IMG/VR virus record: IMGVR_UViG_3300046009_006332
Location: 1 to 24,792 of that record
Length of the DNA: 24,792 nucleotides
DNA from: a virus
Direction: 5' to 3' (one strand)
A program made the translations under genes and the position numbers. The stretch's first letter is position 1. Every line of letters begins with the position of its first letter. Shown one piece after another: positions 23,145 to 24,792 of the stretch. Below the pieces are notes generated by a model. The model had not been told where the DNA came from. It was given only the letters and a program-made list of their open reading frames with translations, and made no database searches.

Positions 23145-24792
23145 ATGAATATTAGTAATAGAATTCTTTCTGAGATAACAGTATATATGAAATATGCGCG
23201 TTACTTACCAGAAGTGAATAGAAGAGAAACTTGGAATGAGTTAGTAACAAGAAACAAAGAAATGCATCAACGCAAATATCCTAAACTAGTAGATGAAATT
23301 GAAAATGTCTATAAGTTTGTTTATGATAAAAAGGTACTTCCATCGATGCGTTCACTTCAATTTGGTGGTAAGCCAATTGAAATTTCACCAAATAGAATTT
23401 ACAACTGTGCTTATTTACCAATTGATGATTGGCGTGCATTTGCTGAAGTAATGTTTCTTTTACTTGGTGGTACAGGTGTAGGTTATTCAGTTCAAAAGCA
23501 CCATGTAGAACAACTTCCTCCTATCCATAAACCAAAATCTAAAGAACGTCGTTATCTTATTGGCGATTCAATTGAAGGTTGGGCTGATGCGGTTAAAGCA
23601 CTTCTAAAGTCTTATTTCACAGGCGGTTCTTCTATTCGATTTGATTATTCAGATATTCGTCAGAAAGGTGCTCGTTTAATTACAAGTGGTGGTAAAGCAC
23701 CTGGTCCCGAACCACTTAAAATTTGTATTGAAAAAATTCGTGCTATTCTTGATTTGAAAGGCGATGGTGAACAACTTTCACCGATTGAAGTACATGATAT
23801 TGTTTGCCATATTGCAGACGCAGTTCTTGCAGGTGGTATTCGTCGTGCTGCTCTCATTTCTCTTTTCTCCGCAGATGATGACGATATGATTTCATGTAAG
23901 TTTGGAAACTGGTGGGAATTAGATCCGCAACGTGGTAGAGCAAATAATTCTGCCGTTCTTCTTCGTAGTAAAGTATCTGAAGAATTCTTCAAATCACTTT
24001 GGAAAAAAATAGAATTATCTAACGCAGGTGAGCCGGGTATTTATCTTTCAAACGATAAAGATTGGGGAACAAATCCATGTTGTGAAATTGCACTTCGTCC
24101 TTTCCAATTTTGTAACCTTTGTGAAGTAAATGTATCAGATGTTGTTGACCAAGAAGATTTAGAAGCAAGAGTTCGTGCTGCTACATTCATTGGTACACTT
24201 CAAGCGGGTTATACAGACTTCCATTATCTTCGCCCTATTTGGCAAAGAACAACTGAGAAAGATGCTCTACTCGGTGTTGGTATGACAGGTATTGGTTCAG
24301 GTAAAGTAACGAAACTGGATTTAAAAGCAGCAGCTAAAGTATCAAGAGAAGAAAATGAAAGAGTTGCTTCCATACTTGATATTAATAAATCTGCTCGTAC
24401 AACAACAATTAAACCAGCAGGTACATCATCTTTAACTCTTGGGTGTTCATCTGGTATTCATGCATGGCATAATGATTTTTATTTACGTAGAGTTCGTGTT
24501 GGAAAGAATGAATCAATTTATTCTTATCTTGCAATCAATCATCCAGAGCTGGTTGAAGATGAATACTTCAGACCACATGATACTGCGGTAATTGGCGTTC
24601 CACAAAAAGCGCCAGAGGGATCGATTCTTCGTAGTGAATCACCATTACAATTATTAGAAAGAGTAAAATTGTTTAATCAACAATGGATAAAACCAGGACA
24701 TAGAACTGGTATGAACACTCATAATATTTCTGCAACAGTCTCTATACGTGAACACGAATGGGATGCGGTAGGTAATTGGATGTGGGAAAACA
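23145..24792 (+). CDS. Class II (adenosylcobalamin-dependent) ribonucleoside-triphosphate reductase, 3' end outside window
   Basis: ATG 23145 follows GGAG at 23135-23138. About 549 residues are visible before the window ends; the L. leichmannii enzyme has 739. The active site matches that monomeric class II enzyme. C88 in RIYNCAYLP equals C119. N310, C312 and E314 in TNPCCEIALRPFQFC equal N406, thiyl-radical C408 and E410. C323, eleven residues on, equals C419. Family segments GGIRRAALISLF, NPQRGRANNSAVL-type (here DPQRGRANNSAVL) and TTTIKPAGTSSLTLG are all present. The C-terminal redox cysteines lie beyond the window. The enzyme turns NTPs into dNTPs using coenzyme B12, without oxygen or a second subunit, and supplies the replication genes just upstream. 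A second cysteine (C313) directly next to the thiyl site is unusual to my eye. Confidence 0.95.
   Translation, partial: MNISNRILSEITVYMKYARYLPEVNRRETWNELVTRNKEMHQRKYPKLVDEIENVYKFVYDKKVLPSMRSLQFGGKPIEISPNRIYNCAYLPIDDWRAFAEVMFLLLGGTGVGYSVQKHHVEQLPPIHKPKSKERRYLIGDSIEGWADAVKALLKSYFTGGSSIRFDYSDIRQKGARLITSGGKAPGPEPLKICIEKIRAILDLKGDGEQLSPIEVHDIVCHIADAVLAGGIRRAALISLFSADDDDMISCKFGNWWELDPQRGRANNSAVLLRSKVSEEFFKSLWKKIELSNAGEPGIYLSNDKDWGTNPCCEIALRPFQFCNLCEVNVSDVVDQEDLEARVRAATFIGTLQAGYTDFHYLRPIWQRTTEKDALLGVGMTGIGSGKVTKLDLKAAAKVSREENERVASILDINKSARTTTIKPAGTSSLTLGCSSGIHAWHNDFYLRRVRVGKNESIYSYLAINHPELVEDEYFRPHDTAVIGVPQKAPEGSILRSESPLQLLERVKLFNQQWIKPGHRTGMNTHNISATVSIREHEWDAVGNWMWEN

Noticed and set aside
1-24792. 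tRNA genes, integrase, transposase, attachment sites or an obvious replication origin
   Set aside because: Gaps are too short for a tRNA except at 17883-18017, 20437-20567 and 22957-23144, where hairpins are explained by terminators and the ssb leader; no cloverleaf, recombinase or insertion-sequence ends were found.

Overview
The window is a gene-dense, AT-rich stretch of a lytic tailed-phage genome, most likely a myovirus with T4-like replication genes and a contractile tail. Every gene I can support is on the + strand, gaps are short (the longest is 188 nt, so no gene-free stretch exceeds 300 bases), and the standard code is used. The phage assignment rests on tail/baseplate proteins (tape-measure-like protein, tube-initiator-like domain, LysM baseplate protein, late-control-D-like hub) beside a gp32-type ssDNA-binding protein, a UvsX/RecA recombinase, a T4 Rnh/FEN-type 5' nuclease, a gp41/DnaB-type helicase and a coenzyme-B12-dependent (class II) ribonucleotide reductase. 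I cannot name the host; the B12-dependent enzyme means it makes or imports cobalamin.

Layout. 1-12233 is the tail module: the 3' part of a tape-measure-like gene, then a 2504-residue protein whose N-terminal half is built from three repeat families (20-, about 35- and about 44-residue units, the last about 20 times), then a small LysM baseplate protein and a hub protein. 12252-14609 holds a virion-type protein of unknown role, a stand-alone family-A DNA-polymerase-like protein and a small conserved phage protein. 14658-17882 is an accessory block: an unknown 105-residue protein, a 448-residue protein with a strong in-frame internal start, an alpha/beta-hydrolase and a ParB/sulfiredoxin-like protein. 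17888-23099 is the replication/recombination module, cut by four hairpin terminators into ssb-uvsX, a 139-residue gene of its own, and 5' nuclease-helicase. A truncated class II RNR gene runs off the right edge from 23145.

How it fits together. Two unlinked genes (internal start at 15643, and 20017) encode nearly the same N-terminal segment, KDLVxEGRxIxExF followed by KKxNE. It resembles the capsid-targeting sequence of T4 internal proteins and is followed by sites that look cleavable by a prohead protease. With the hydrolase and ParB-like neighbours this suggests a set of proteins packaged in the head and injected into the host. A 12-base AT motif, around ATATTTAT, lies 19-38 nt before five start codons, including the isolated 139-residue gene, and is a candidate late promoter. 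The replication genes instead follow sigma70-like promoters placed directly after terminators, and the ssb leader has a hairpin plus AU-rich tract recalling the autogenous gp32 operator of T4. The strongest leads are the packaged-protein hypothesis, the polymerase-like protein and the triple-repeat baseplate protein.
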